From positions 30,499-94,498 of the forward strand of contig NZ_AZDT01000001.1 in NCBI RefSeq assembly GCF_001434785.1: 64,000 bases of DNA, written 5' to 3'. Every line of letters begins with the position of its first letter. The first letter of the stretch is position 1. The notes below the pieces were generated by a model. That model ran no database searches, was not told where the DNA came from, and saw only the letters and a program-made list of their open reading frames with translations. Below, piece after piece: positions 35,788 to 45,420 of this stretch. The position numbers and the translations under genes were made by a program. The DNA comes from Levilactobacillus namurensis DSM 19117. GTDB lineage: Bacteria > Bacillota > Bacilli > Lactobacillales > Lactobacillaceae.

Positions 35788-36414
35788 TTACTTACTGGTT
35801 CGGTGTCGCCGGTAACCGCGGCCGAACGGGACTAAGGACTCGGTCCCTTGACGAATCCGCGTGATGTTCGTCCGGTGGCGATAGAAGACAAAGATCGTTA
35901 AGACAACGGCGATGCCGGTCAAGTATGGATCTCGGAAGAATAGCGAGATTACCGTGACCAGGCTGAAGGCGACCATGCTGGCCAGACTGACCATGCTGGT
36001 CCAGTAGATCAGGCTGACCCACAGACCGGCAGCAATCACGAACATGATGGGATTGTAAGCCAGCAGCATCCCCGCCGACGTGGCGACGGCCTTGCCCCCC
36101 TTAAAGTGGTCGAAGACGGAGACCGTGTGACCAAGAATGGCAAAGAGGCCGAACAGCAAAGGCGTCGCGGTTCCCAGCCCCGTAGTTACGTGAAACCAGG
36201 TGGGCAGTAACGTAGCGACCGTTCCCTTAGCGATGTCGAGGACCATAACGGTGGTCCCGGCATAGGGGCCGAGGACCCGGTAAGTATTCGTGGTCCCGAT
36301 GTTACCGGAACCGGCTTGGCGAATATCGGTCTTAAAGAAGAATTTACCAATCCAGACGCCGTTGGGAATGGCGCCTAAAAGATAGGCTAGGATAAGTAAG
36401 CCGACTAATTTCAA
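35788..36414 (-). CDS. plsY: Acyl-phosphate:glycerol-3-phosphate acyltransferase PlsY
   Basis: A 208-residue five-helix membrane enzyme that starts phosphatidic acid synthesis. It has the three PlsY motifs: GSGNIGTTN (about 37-45), GKGGKAVAT-type loop HFKGGKAVATSAG, and the third loop near RHRTNITRIRQGTE. The TTG start at 36414 has GGAGGAA 8 bases upstream. It is divergent from parE, the usual Firmicute arrangement. Confidence 0.95.
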   Translation of the reverse strand: MKLVGLLILAYLLGAIPNGVWIGKFFFKTDIRQAGSGNIGTTNTYRVLGPYAGTTVMVLDIAKGTVATLLPTWFHVTTGLGTATPLLFGLFAILGHTVSVFDHFKGGKAVATSAGMLLAYNPIMFVIAAGLWVSLIYWTSMVSLASMVAFSLVTVISLFFRDPYLTGIAVVLTIFVFYRHRTNITRIRQGTESLVPFGRGYRRHRTSK

Positions 36415-36589
36415 AACACATTCCTCCGCTCTTGGTGGTGACGGCTTAAAACCGTCAAATAAGCTGCTCTATATTTTAGCATGTTTTCTGATGAACGCCA
36501 ATTATCTGGGGGAACTGGTCATTTTTTAGTTCCCTGTGGTATGATTATGAAGTTATGAAGACCTCTAGCACGCCTTTTCGTCGCTTCTA

Positions 36590-36618
36590 TTGAACATATG
36601 TTCGTATTAGCGTAAACT
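36590..36618 (+). promoter_or_regulatory. parE-parC promoter overlapped by a LexA-type SOS box
   Basis: TTGAAC (36590-36595), 17-bp spacer, TAAACT (36613-36618). TGAACATATGTTCG (36591-36604) overlaps the -35 and matches 12 of 14 bases of the Gram-positive LexA/DinR box CGAACRNRYGTTYC, with a 12-bp perfect palindrome at its core. This predicts LexA repression of topoisomerase IV genes. Confidence 0.72.
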
Positions 36619-36663
36619 AGAAGTTATTCACAGATAGGATTAAACAGTAAAGGAGATTTACGC

Positions 36664-38631
36664 ATGGCGAAAGCAAAACCAAAGTATGACGACTCCTCCA
36701 TTCAAGTATTGCAGGGGTTGGAAGCTGTTCGTAAACGTCCGGGGATGTATATCGGATCGACCGACAGCCGGGGCTTACATCATTTGGTCTACGAAATCGT
36801 CGATAACGCGGTCGACGAAGCCCTAGCCGGATACGGGAAAGAAATTAATGTGACGATTCATCCGGATAATAGTATTACCGTGGTCGACCACGGACGGGGA
36901 ATGCCCGTGGGGATGCATGCTTCGGGGATTCCGACGCCCGAAGTCATCTTAACGGTCCTCCATGCCGGTGGGAAGTTCGGCCAAGGCGGTTATAAGACTT
37001 CCGGTGGGTTACACGGGGTCGGTGCGTCCGTCGTAAACGCGTTATCCAGTGCGCTGACTGTGACGATCGTACGGGACGGTGTGCGCTACCAGGAAAAGTT
37101 CCGTGATGGTGGAAAGCCACAGGGCACCCTTAAGAAGTTAGGGAATACCCGAGCTCATAACGGGACCACGATAACGTTTAAACCAGATAGCCAAATCTTC
37201 ACGACCACGGTCTACAACTTTGGGACCCTAGCGGAGCGCTTACGAGAATCCGCTTTTCTCCTGAAAGGCGTGAAAATCACGTTAACGGACGAACGCCAAG
37301 GACAAGAACGCGAAGAAGTCTACCATTACGAGGAAGGCATCAAGGAGTTCGTCAGTTATCTGAACGAAGACAAGGACACGCTAGGTGACATTCTGTACTT
37401 CGACGGCAAAAAGTCGGGAATCGAAGTGGAAGTCGCTGCCCAGTATAACGATGGCTATACTGAAAACCTGCTATCCTTCGTCAACAACGTGCGGACTAAG
37501 GACGGTGGGACCCACGAAGCGGGGATGCGCAGTGGTTGGACCAAGGCGTTCAACGAGTACGGACGGAAGGTCGGCTTATTGAAGGACCGCGATAAAAACA
37601 TCGAAGGGTCGGATATCCGTGAAGGCCTTTCTGCGGTGATCTCATTGCGGGTCCCCGAAAACCTGTTGCAGTTTGAGGGTCAAACCAAGGAAAAGTTGGG
37701 CACGCCGGAAGCCCGGACCATCGTTGACCAGATTGTCGCGGAACAGCTGACTTACTTCTTAATGGAAAACGGGGATTTCGGGAAGATGCTGATCCACAAG
37801 GCGACCCAGGCACGTCAGGCGCGGGAAGCTGCACGGAAGGCCCGGGACGAGACCCGAAACGGCAAGAAGCATAAGCGTCACGAGCGCCTCTTATCGGGTA
37901 AACTTACCCCTGCCCAGTCCAAAAATTCAGCTAAGAACGAGTTATTCTTAGTCGAAGGGGACTCCGCCGGTGGGTCGGCTAAGCAGGGCCGGAATCGGAA
38001 GTTCCAAGCCATCCTGCCATTGCGTGGGAAGGTCTTGAATACCGAGAAGGCCAAGCTGCCGGACATTATGAAGAACGAAGAAATCAGTACCATGATTTAC
38101 ACCATCGGTGCGGGCGTGGGTGCCGACTTTGACATCGATTCCGCCAACTATGACAAGATCATTATCATGACCGATGCCGATGACGATGGTGCGCATATTC
38201 AGATTCTCTTATTGACGTTCTTTTACAAGTACATGCGACCAATGATCGATGCTGGTCGGGTCTACATTGCGTTGCCGCCTCTGTATCGAATCAAGACCAA
38301 CGGGAAACAGGCTAAGATCGAGTATGCTTGGACTAACGATGAACTGGTTGATAAGACTAAGGCGTTAGGCAACCGGAACTACAGTCTGCAACGGTTCAAG
38401 GGGTTAGGTGAAATGGATGCAGAACAGCTCTGGGACACCACCATGGATCCGGATAAGCGGACGCTGATTCGGGTACAGATCGATGATGCGGCTCTGGCGG
38501 AACGCCGGGTGACCACCCTGATGGGCGATAAGGTCGAACCACGCCGTAAGTGGATCGAACAAAACGTCCAGTTTACGCTGGAAGACGAAGACCAAGACTT
38601 TTTGACCGGGGAAACCCCGGGAAAGAAATAA
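36664..38631 (+). CDS. parE: DNA topoisomerase IV subunit B
   Basis: A 655-residue GHKL ATPase subunit of topoisomerase IV. Visible are the start SSIQVLQGLEAVRKRPGMYI, the ATP-binding DNAVDEALAGYG, the Toprim EGDSAGGSAKQGR and DADDDGAHI. Pairing with parC and the place next to plsY favour ParE over GyrB, which normally lies near dnaA. AAAGGAG precedes the ATG. A LexA-type box sits in its promoter. Confidence 0.96.
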   Translation: MAKAKPKYDDSSIQVLQGLEAVRKRPGMYIGSTDSRGLHHLVYEIVDNAVDEALAGYGKEINVTIHPDNSITVVDHGRGMPVGMHASGIPTPEVILTVLHAGGKFGQGGYKTSGGLHGVGASVVNALSSALTVTIVRDGVRYQEKFRDGGKPQGTLKKLGNTRAHNGTTITFKPDSQIFTTTVYNFGTLAERLRESAFLLKGVKITLTDERQGQEREEVYHYEEGIKEFVSYLNEDKDTLGDILYFDGKKSGIEVEVAAQYNDGYTENLLSFVNNVRTKDGGTHEAGMRSGWTKAFNEYGRKVGLLKDRDKNIEGSDIREGLSAVISLRVPENLLQFEGQTKEKLGTPEARTIVDQIVAEQLTYFLMENGDFGKMLIHKATQARQAREAARKARDETRNGKKHKRHERLLSGKLTPAQSKNSAKNELFLVEGDSAGGSAKQGRNRKFQAILPLRGKVLNTEKAKLPDIMKNEEISTMIYTIGAGVGADFDIDSANYDKIIIMTDADDDGAHIQILLLTFFYKYMRPMIDAGRVYIALPPLYRIKTNGKQAKIEYAWTNDELVDKTKALGNRNYSLQRFKGLGEMDAEQLWDTTMDPDKRTLIRVQIDDAALAERRVTTLMGDKVEPRRKWIEQNVQFTLEDEDQDFLTGETPGKK

Positions 38632-38661
38632 CCCGACCGTGGTGAAAGGAGTTAAACATTC

Positions 38662-41109
38662 GTGAGTGAAGGACAAAAAATTCAAGAACTAACCTTGGAA
38701 GAGGTCATGGGTGACCGGTTCGGCCGGTATTCCAAATCCATCATTCAAGAACGGGCCCTGCCAGATATTCGCGACGGCTTAAAGCCCGTACAACGTCGTA
38801 TTTTATTTGCGATGAACAAGGATGGTAACACCTACGATAAAGGCTTTCGTAAATCGGCGAAGTCCGTCGGTAACGTGATGGGGAACTTTCACCCCCATGG
38901 GGATAGTTCCATCTACGAAGCCCTGACCCGGATGAGCCAGGACTGGAAGGTCCGCGAACCGTTAGTCGAAATGCACGGGAACAACGGCTCAATGGACGGC
39001 GATCCTGCCGCAGCGATGCGGTACACCGAAGCCCGTCTTAGTAAGCTGGCCGGTGAAATGCTCGCCGACATCGATAAGGACACGGTCGATATGGTCCTCA
39101 ACTTCGACGATACCGAGTATGAGCCTACCGTCTTACCGGCCCGGTTCCCTAACTTGTTAGTTAACGGTGCCACCGGGATCTCAGCCGGGTACGCGACGGA
39201 AATCCCGCCGCACAACCTAGGCGAAACAATCGATGCCGCCGTCTACCTGCTCAGTCACCCTAAGGCCACACTTGAGGACCTGATGGGCTTTGTACAGGGG
39301 CCGGATTTCCCAACTGGCGGGATTATTCAAGGAAAAGACGGAATCGTTAAGGCCTATGAGACCGGACGAGGACGTATCGTGGTACGGTCCAAGACCGCGA
39401 TTGAGAAGCTTCGGGGGAATAAGAGTCAGATTACCGTGACGGAGATTCCCTACGAAGTCAATAAGGCTCAGCTAGTTAAAAAAATCGATGAGATTCGGCT
39501 GGGCAAAAAGGTCGAAGGGTTGGCGGAAATTCGGGATGAGACCGACCGTGACGGGCTCCGGATTGCGATTGAGTTGAAGCGTGACGCTGATGCACAGGGA
39601 ATCTTGAACTATTTGTTCAAAAATACCGAATTACAGGTCACCTATAATTTCAACATGGTGGCCATCAACCATCAACGACCAGAACACGTGGGTTTGAAGG
39701 CGATTCTTTCCGCCTACCTCGAACACCGGCGAAGCGTCATCACGCGCCGGACCCAGTACGACTTACAGAAGGCTTTAGACCGGCAACACATCGTCATGGG
39801 GTTAATCAAGGCCTTGTCGATCCTGGACCAAGTCATCAAGACGATTCGGGCTAGCAAGAACCGGCAAGATGCCCGCAATAACCTGGTACAAGCCTACGAC
39901 TTTTCCCAGAAGCAAGCGGATGCCATTGTGGCGTTGCAACTTTACCGGTTGACCAACACCGACGTGACACAGTTACAAGCAGAAGCCGATAAGTTAGCGG
40001 CGGCCATCGAAGAGGACCATAAGATCTTAGCGGAACCTAAGGAATTAAACGCGGTCATGCGTAAGGAACTCAAGGCCATGGCGAAGGCTTACCGTAATCC
40101 ACGGCGGACCGTGATTGAAGACCAGATTGAAGACTTGAAGATCAAGACGGAGGTCACGGTACCCGATGAAGATGTCGTCGTGATGGTCAGTCATGACGGG
40201 TACCTTAAACGTTCCGGAATTCGGTCCTACACGGCTTCTGATCCAGCCGATAACGGGCTGAAGAATGAAGACTATCCAATCTTCATGGAGAAGCTCAGCA
40301 CGTTGGACCACCTAATGATGTTCACCAGTAAGGGGAACCTGATCTACCGTCCCGTTCACGAAATTGCGGATGTGAAGTGGAAGGAGACTGGGGAGCATAT
40401 CTCCCAGACCATTGGGTTGGCTAGTGATGAAGAGATTGTGGCCACCTTTGCCTTTAAGTCCTTAAAGGAACCGGGGCACTTCTTGATTGCGACCAGCGAC
40501 GGGTACATCAAGCAGACGGCCTTTGCTGATCTGACACCGGGCCGGACCTATAAACGTCGGGCGGCGATGTATGAAAAGCTGAAGACGCCAGAAGTCCGCG
40601 TTGTGGCGGTGAAGTATCTCAAAGAACCCGCAGATCAGGGAATCCTCCTGGTTTCCAGGGACGGTTACGCTTTGCGGTATGCCGTCGATGAGGTCTCCGT
40701 CAACGGGGCTCGGACGACGGGTTCCCGTTCAATGAACCTCCATGACGATGATGTCGTGGTGAACTTAGCACTGGTCACGGATCACGATACGATTGCTTTA
40801 GTGACGCAACGGGGAGCCTTTAAGCGCTTAGCGATGAAGGAACTGCCGGTTACTAGTCGAGCACGGCGTGGCGTGATGGTTCTTCGGGAACTCAAACGTG
40901 AGCCGCACCGAATCGTGGACTTCTTGACGATTCCAGCGGGGAATCCGGCACTGGAAGTCATTACGGACCGAATGCGAACGCACGATATCCTACCAGCGGA
41001 GCATCCCCTGAGTGGCCGGTACTCTAACGGGTCATTCGTGGTGGATACCGATAGTGAGGGGACGCCGGTGCAACTCCGACTCAAGCCAACCGAGCTGGTT
41101 TTGAGTTAG
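38662..41109 (+). CDS. parC: DNA topoisomerase IV subunit A
   Basis: An 815-residue breakage-reunion subunit of topoisomerase IV. The quinolone-resistance region HPHGDSSIYEAL is intact with Ser and Glu; the active-site Tyr is codon 121 in AAMRYTEARL. The C-terminal beta-pinwheel (about 500-815) lacks the GyrA-box of gyrase. GTG start with AAAGGAG upstream. Co-transcribed with parE across a 30-base gap. Confidence 0.96.
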   Translation: MSEGQKIQELTLEEVMGDRFGRYSKSIIQERALPDIRDGLKPVQRRILFAMNKDGNTYDKGFRKSAKSVGNVMGNFHPHGDSSIYEALTRMSQDWKVREPLVEMHGNNGSMDGDPAAAMRYTEARLSKLAGEMLADIDKDTVDMVLNFDDTEYEPTVLPARFPNLLVNGATGISAGYATEIPPHNLGETIDAAVYLLSHPKATLEDLMGFVQGPDFPTGGIIQGKDGIVKAYETGRGRIVVRSKTAIEKLRGNKSQITVTEIPYEVNKAQLVKKIDEIRLGKKVEGLAEIRDETDRDGLRIAIELKRDADAQGILNYLFKNTELQVTYNFNMVAINHQRPEHVGLKAILSAYLEHRRSVITRRTQYDLQKALDRQHIVMGLIKALSILDQVIKTIRASKNRQDARNNLVQAYDFSQKQADAIVALQLYRLTNTDVTQLQAEADKLAAAIEEDHKILAEPKELNAVMRKELKAMAKAYRNPRRTVIEDQIEDLKIKTEVTVPDEDVVVMVSHDGYLKRSGIRSYTASDPADNGLKNEDYPIFMEKLSTLDHLMMFTSKGNLIYRPVHEIADVKWKETGEHISQTIGLASDEEIVATFAFKSLKEPGHFLIATSDGYIKQTAFADLTPGRTYKRRAAMYEKLKTPEVRVVAVKYLKEPADQGILLVSRDGYALRYAVDEVSVNGARTTGSRSMNLHDDDVVVNLALVTDHDTIALVTQRGAFKRLAMKELPVTSRARRGVMVLRELKREPHRIVDFLTIPAGNPALEVITDRMRTHDILPAEHPLSGRYSNGSFVVDTDSEGTPVQLRLKPTELVLS

Positions 41110-41150
41110 GTGGCGTTACTTTTTATTAATGATTTTATAAGCAGAATTAA

Positions 41151-41179
41151 TTGCGCTTTCAGGCTAAACAGCTTATTAT
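41151..41179 (+). promoter_or_regulatory. Promoter of the LysR gene
   Basis: TTGCGC (41151-41156), 17-bp spacer, TATTAT (41174-41179), giving a leader of about 70 bases. Confidence 0.6.
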
Positions 41180-41257
41180 ATAGAGTAATGGTAACCATTA
41201 GGTCAATGCACGAACTAAGCAGAGTTTAGCGACCGTTGATCATAAGGAGCAAACGCA

Positions 41258-42217
41258 ATGAAGACGAAACAAGAAAGCATCTTTTCTTCAAAGACGCTAA
41301 CGTACTTTTTACAGTTGGCTGAAACCATGAACTATACGCAAGCTGCGCAGATCTTAGGCATTACGCAGCCCGCCTTAACGCAACAGATCAAAAAGCTGGA
41401 GCGAACGGTAGGTGCCCCGTTGTTCTATTCGGTAGGTAAGAAATTACGCCTTTCCGATGCGGGGTACACCATGCTGGATGCAACGCATAAGATCTATGCG
41501 ATTCTCAACCAAGCCACGGATGAGATTCAACAGGCCACCAGTGCGACCCAGGGGGAAATTAATATTGGTTTATTGGCCTCCATTGAGGATGCCGTCTTCG
41601 AGGACTTTGCCATTCTGTCCTACCAGAACAATCCTGATATTAAGATCTCCTTCCATATGCTGACCCGGAAAGAAATCTGGGAGCAGTTGGAGAATAACCG
41701 AATCGATTTGGCGATTATGTACTTGCCAGATGATTCGATTAAGAACTGGAAGCCGTATGAATCCAAGAAGATCATCTCGGATGACCTGTTGTTCATTCAC
41801 CATGATCCCCAATTAGCTAAGAAACGCCGTATCAAGTTCAAAGACACGACGGCGGATCCTTGGGCTCTTTATCCGGATGGCTATTACTTGAATCAGGCAT
41901 TACACGAAGCTTATAAGAATCAGCTCGCCGATTTCCCTAAAGGGGTCGCTAACTTTACCACGCCGACGCAACTGCTGCACTTCTCGATGCAGACGCAGGT
42001 TTCAACGGCGTTACCGAACTCGTATATGGTGGGTCAAGAAGACTTACCGAATACCTGGACGGCGCACTTCGATCCCAACATTCGGTGCGATTTAGCCTTT
42101 GTCTTCCGCAAGGGTAAAGCTGAAATTCCGCGAATCAGCCATTTCCTGGCGCAGTTCGACCGGTACTTGCATACCGATGACTACATTTCGCGGCTTAGAC
42201 AATTGCGTAACAAGTAA
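41258..42217 (+). CDS. LysR family transcriptional regulator
   Basis: A 319-residue LysR-type regulator. The N-terminal helix-turn-helix (about 12-70, YTQAAQILGITQPALTQQIK) is followed by a coiled helix and a periplasmic-binding-like effector domain (about 100-300). ATG with AAGGAG upstream. The next gene, ppaC, is 40 bases downstream on the same strand but has its own ribosome site. The effector and target are unknown; CitR/CysB-like assignment cannot be made. Confidence 0.87.
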   Translation: MKTKQESIFSSKTLTYFLQLAETMNYTQAAQILGITQPALTQQIKKLERTVGAPLFYSVGKKLRLSDAGYTMLDATHKIYAILNQATDEIQQATSATQGEINIGLLASIEDAVFEDFAILSYQNNPDIKISFHMLTRKEIWEQLENNRIDLAIMYLPDDSIKNWKPYESKKIISDDLLFIHHDPQLAKKRRIKFKDTTADPWALYPDGYYLNQALHEAYKNQLADFPKGVANFTTPTQLLHFSMQTQVSTALPNSYMVGQEDLPNTWTAHFDPNIRCDLAFVFRKGKAEIPRISHFLAQFDRYLHTDDYISRLRQLRNK

Positions 42218-42257
42218 CCTCAAATCTTAAATTATTTGTTAAAGGAGTTTTTTACCT

Positions 42258-43187
42258 ATGAGTAAAGTATTGATCTTCGGACACCAAAATCCGGACACGG
42301 ATGCCATCGTTGCCGCTAAGGCGTTTGCCTACTACCAAAGCAAGAAGGGCTTGGATGTTGAAGCCGTTGCCTTGGGCGAACCCAACATGGAAACCAACTA
42401 CGTGTTAAACCACTTTGACGAACCCGCACCACGGGTCATCAAGACGGCGGCTAACGAAACGGACCATGTGATGTTAGTGGACCACAACGAAGCACAACAA
42501 AGTGTTTCTGACCGGGATCAAGTCACGGTAGATGCCGTGGTCGACCACCACAAGATCGGTAACTTCGAAACGGCAGCGCCCCTGTACTACCGGGCAGAAC
42601 CCGTGGGTTGCTGCAGCACGATTTTGACGGAAATGTTCAATGAAGAAAAGATTGAAATTCCAGCAAAATTGGCGGGCTTGATGTTATCCGCAATCATCTC
42701 CGACACGTTACTCTTACAATCCCCAACCACGACCGATATCGACCGTGAAGCCGTTCGTGAATTGGCCGAAATTGCCGACATCGACGTTCAAAGTTACGGT
42801 GTTGAGATGTTAAAGGCGGGCACGAACCTGTCTGCTAAGAGCGACAAGGAATTAATCGACGGCGACGCGAAGTCCTTTGACATGAGCGGCAAGAGCGTTC
42901 GGATCGGCCAGATCAACACGGTTGATTTGAGCGAAGTTATCGACCGTCAAGCTGGCTTGGAAAAGGCCATGCAAGACGAAAATGCCGCTGAAGGTTACGA
43001 CCTGTTCATCACGTTAGCCACGAATGTGTTGACTAGCGATTCCGAACTGATCGTTGCCGGCAGCAATCTCGACGTGGTTGAAAAGGCCTTTAACGTGACC
43101 TTAGACCACAACCGGGCTAGCCTGCCAGGTGTGGTTTCACGGAAGAAGCAGGTTGTGCCACCACTGACCGATGCTTTTGAAGCTTAA
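42258..43187 (+). CDS. ppaC: Manganese-dependent inorganic pyrophosphatase
   Basis: A 309-residue family II pyrophosphatase of the DHH superfamily. The motifs [10 protein letters not shown] (start), DHNE, DHHK (near 96) and SDTLL provide the Mn ligands; the C-terminal DHHA2 domain ends in [10 protein letters not shown]. The length is normal and there are no CBS domains, so it is the unregulated type. Confidence 0.96.
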   Translation: MSKVLIFGHQNPDTDAIVAAKAFAYYQSKKGLDVEAVALGEPNMETNYVLNHFDEPAPRVIKTAANETDHVMLVDHNEAQQSVSDRDQVTVDAVVDHHKIGNFETAAPLYYRAEPVGCCSTILTEMFNEEKIEIPAKLAGLMLSAIISDTLLLQSPTTTDIDREAVRELAEIADIDVQSYGVEMLKAGTNLSAKSDKELIDGDAKSFDMSGKSVRIGQINTVDLSEVIDRQAGLEKAMQDENAAEGYDLFITLATNVLTSDSELIVAGSNLDVVEKAFNVTLDHNRASLPGVVSRKKQVVPPLTDAFEA

Positions 43188-43206
43188 TTTAAACGGTTAA
43201 ACCTCT

Positions 43207-43240
43207 AAGGGATCCCAATCATCGCGTTGGGGTCCCTTTT
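43207..43240 (+). terminator. Terminator of ppaC
   Basis: AAGGGATCCCAA pairs with TTGGGGTCCCTT (one G-T pair), then TT. Confidence 0.85.
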
Positions 43241-43299
43241 GCGGTATCGTGGGGAAGCCCACGTTAGCCTATTTTGGAATTGGAAAGGAAGATGAGCCT

Positions 43300-43929
43300 A
43301 TGACAACGTTATTGACGGCCGACCAGCTTGAGCTAGGCCGCGACTTACCGTTAAAGTTCGGTCAACTAGAAGGATTTGTCCCCGGAGAAGGCGCCCCTGA
43401 TCCGCTCTTCGTGGTGGTCTCGGAGGCCCCCGGTAAAGTGGAGGCCCGCGTTGGTCATCCCTTTCAAGGCCCAGCCGGAACGACCCTGGACCAGTGGTTT
43501 GCCCAGTTAGGCGTGACCCGGGATCAATTGTATCTAACGGGGGCCGTACGGTCGCGTCCGTATACGGTGGGACCTACTGGATTGAAACGGGACCGCAAGC
43601 CCACCCAAGCGGAAGTGATCGCAAGTGCACCGCTATTGGACGCAGAACTTCAGCTACTCGCGGGACACTTGCTGGTGCCTTTAGGTAACACGGGACTCCA
43701 ACGGTTACTCGGCAGTGCTACTAAGATTGGGACCGTTCACGGGCAACTCTTAGAGCGGCCAATCCGGTACTGGGATGCCGACTCGGCTCGGTTTAAGCTG
43801 ACCGCCACCACTTATCCTATTTTTCCGTTATTTCATCCCTCATATGCGCGACGGTTCAAGAAAGTTCGACCAATGGTGACAGCGGACTTAGCCGCATTAA
43901 AGGCTTACCTCACGGCACACCAAGCATAG
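43300..43929 (+). CDS. Uracil-DNA glycosylase superfamily protein
   Basis: A 209-residue member of the uracil-DNA glycosylase superfamily, similar to Firmicute family 4/5-like proteins. FVVVSEAPGKVEARVGHPFQ is the active-site region (motif 1, GEAPG-like), LYLTGAVRSRP follows, and LFHPSYARR is motif 2 with the His. The ATG at 43300 has AAGGAA 9 bases upstream. The iron-sulfur cysteines of family 4 are not evident, so activity on uracil is inferred. Confidence 0.8.
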   Translation: MTTLLTADQLELGRDLPLKFGQLEGFVPGEGAPDPLFVVVSEAPGKVEARVGHPFQGPAGTTLDQWFAQLGVTRDQLYLTGAVRSRPYTVGPTGLKRDRKPTQAEVIASAPLLDAELQLLAGHLLVPLGNTGLQRLLGSATKIGTVHGQLLERPIRYWDADSARFKLTATTYPIFPLFHPSYARRFKKVRPMVTADLAALKAYLTAHQA

Positions 43930-44020
43930 TAGTGGTGTACCTGTTTAGGCGCCGTGTTCGTCCAGTTGAGATTAAGGGGCTAACCGAGAGCTTTTTAGTT
44001 TCCCTAGCGGCGGGTCTGGC

Positions 44021-44076
44021 TATAATGGAAGTGATGGTAGTTGAAGAACAACTCTCCCCATAAGAGGGGGAGTTTC
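44021..44076 (+). promoter_or_regulatory. Promoter and RBS-masking hairpin of the metalloprotease gene
   Basis: TATAAT at 44021-44026 follows TCTGGC; the -35 is poor. Bases 44050-44058 (AACTCTCCC) can pair with 44066-44074, which contains the GGGGGAG ribosome binding site, so translation may be limited by the hairpin. Confidence 0.55.
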
Positions 44077-44077
44077 C

Positions 44078-44653
44078 ATGCGTAAAGGAGTATGGGTCAA
44101 GAATCTGGTCATCATTGTGGCCACCTTAGGGATCTTTCTCAGTCAGGTCGTGACGGGAACGGCTGCGGCTGCGTCAATGACCCCATTTGGTCAAGAACGG
44201 TTCGCGCACGCGCACGCGACGTACGTGATTACCACGAAGTCAGCTTATTACCGGGGGGTCTGGCAGTCTGCAATCAAGGCTTGGAATGCAACTGGTGTGT
44301 TTAAGTTCGAAAAGAGTCATTCCCGGAACGCTCAAATTGATTTGGACACGAACCGCGGGCAACGTGCTGCGGCGATGGGAGACGATGTCGGTCTCACGGA
44401 TTATTGGGCACGTCACTATGACATGGTGGCGGTCCTGTGTGCGCTGAATCCACGGTTAATGCATGAGTTTCAGTATAGTCGCGCGGATGAAGTCCACGTG
44501 GCGGAGCACGAGTTAGGCCACGCCATGGGGCTGGATCATAACCCGTCTCGGCGGAGTGTGATGTACTATGAAAACCGGTCGGAAGGCATCCAAAAGGTAG
44601 ATATCGAAGGGGTTTACGAACGCTATTTGACACCCGCTGGTGAAGCTAGTTAG
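44078..44653 (+). CDS. Secreted matrixin-like zinc metalloprotease
   Basis: A 191-residue protein with an N-terminal signal peptide (about 1-30, LVIIVATLGIFLSQVVTGTAA), cleaved near AAA. The zinc motif HELGHAMGLDH followed by VMYY matches the matrixin/M10 HExxHxxGxxH...M (Met-turn) pattern. The region from 30 to 180 is one catalytic domain, without prodomain cysteine switch or wall anchor, so it should be released. Similar small proteins occur in lactobacilli; the substrate is unknown. Its own promoter and a masked ribosome site suggest controlled expression. Confidence 0.87.
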   Translation: MRKGVWVKNLVIIVATLGIFLSQVVTGTAAAASMTPFGQERFAHAHATYVITTKSAYYRGVWQSAIKAWNATGVFKFEKSHSRNAQIDLDTNRGQRAAAMGDDVGLTDYWARHYDMVAVLCALNPRLMHEFQYSRADEVHVAEHELGHAMGLDHNPSRRSVMYYENRSEGIQKVDIEGVYERYLTPAGEAS

Positions 44654-44672
44654 ACTGAAATTTTGTCACATC

Positions 44673-44714
44673 AAAAAGGGGTGTGTTCTCTGATTGGGAG
44701 AACACATCCCTTTT
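44673..44714. terminator. Bidirectional terminator between the metalloprotease and CAT genes
   Basis: AAAAGGGGTGTGTTCTC and GAGAACACATCCCTTTT form a long stem with one mismatch, A-rich on the left and T-rich on the right. Confidence 0.9.
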
Positions 44715-44727
44715 AGGTTGGTCAGGG

Positions 44728-45396
44728 TTAAGCGGTAAGCAGTTGGTCGGGACGGTTAAAGGCGGCTTGCAGGTCATGAAACAACATACTTACGTGGTAA
44801 CCATCCGCAACGGCATGGTGGATGGTTACTGATAAGGGAAGCTGACACCGCCCTTGGTCGTCAAACGCAAATTGGCCGGCCTGAAAGACGGGAAAGAAAG
44901 TCTTCAGCGGCGTAAATGGCAAAGGGGTGTAATTCGTGAAGTGCAACCAGGGAAGACTACCAATGGGATATAAGTTGGTGGCCAGTGGTGTCTTAGGCAT
45001 GGGACCTGGCACTTGACCATAGTTGGCTAAGTCAGCCAGGTAGCGGTGATAAAAAGTGTCAAAATTGTCATCGTAGGCCGTCCAAAGGTTGGCCATGGTA
45101 TGATCAGCGTGAATAATCGTGTAGGAAGGATGGATGACGTCAAAGGTGACGAGTTGGTCATCCACCCGACCAATGCGCATTTCGGGATGCTGGGTTAAGA
45201 TTCGGCTAACCAGGTACAGATAGGTGGCGTTGAACTTGCGATGGTGAGTCTTAGTCCAAGCTCGAGTGGCGGTGACGTCGAGGTTAGCCGTCAATGAAAA
45301 TCCCGTAGGCGCCATCTGAGTAAAATAGTAAAAATAATCACGGCGTTCCCAGCTTGATTGGTCAATCGGCGTAAAGTGGGTGTTTAAAGTTGACAT
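44728..45396 (-). CDS. CatA-like chloramphenicol acetyltransferase family protein
   Basis: A 222-residue member of the chloramphenicol O-acetyltransferase (CatA) family. The N-terminus has WERRDYFYYF, and the catalytic motif VTIHHAVADGYHVS near 186-199 has the HHxxxDG His. Length matches the trimeric CAT. Conserved S/TxxNxxPL-type residues are not as strict as in drug-resistance enzymes, so it may act on another acceptor. It is the last gene of the minus-strand operon starting at 46784. AAGGAG precedes the ATG. Confidence 0.83.
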   Translation of the reverse strand: MSTLNTHFTPIDQSSWERRDYFYYFTQMAPTGFSLTANLDVTATRAWTKTHHRKFNATYLYLVSRILTQHPEMRIGRVDDQLVTFDVIHPSYTIIHADHTMANLWTAYDDNFDTFYHRYLADLANYGQVPGPMPKTPLATNLYPIGSLPWLHFTNYTPLPFTPLKTFFPVFQAGQFAFDDQGRCQLPLSVTIHHAVADGYHVSMLFHDLQAAFNRPDQLLTA

Positions 45397-45420
45397 GGTA
45401 GGCTCCTTAGATGATAAAGA

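Noticed and set aside
36664..41109. Assignment as gyrB-gyrA
   Set aside because: The pair lies next to plsY away from any dnaA-type context and the A subunit lacks a clear GyrA box, which favours parE-parC.
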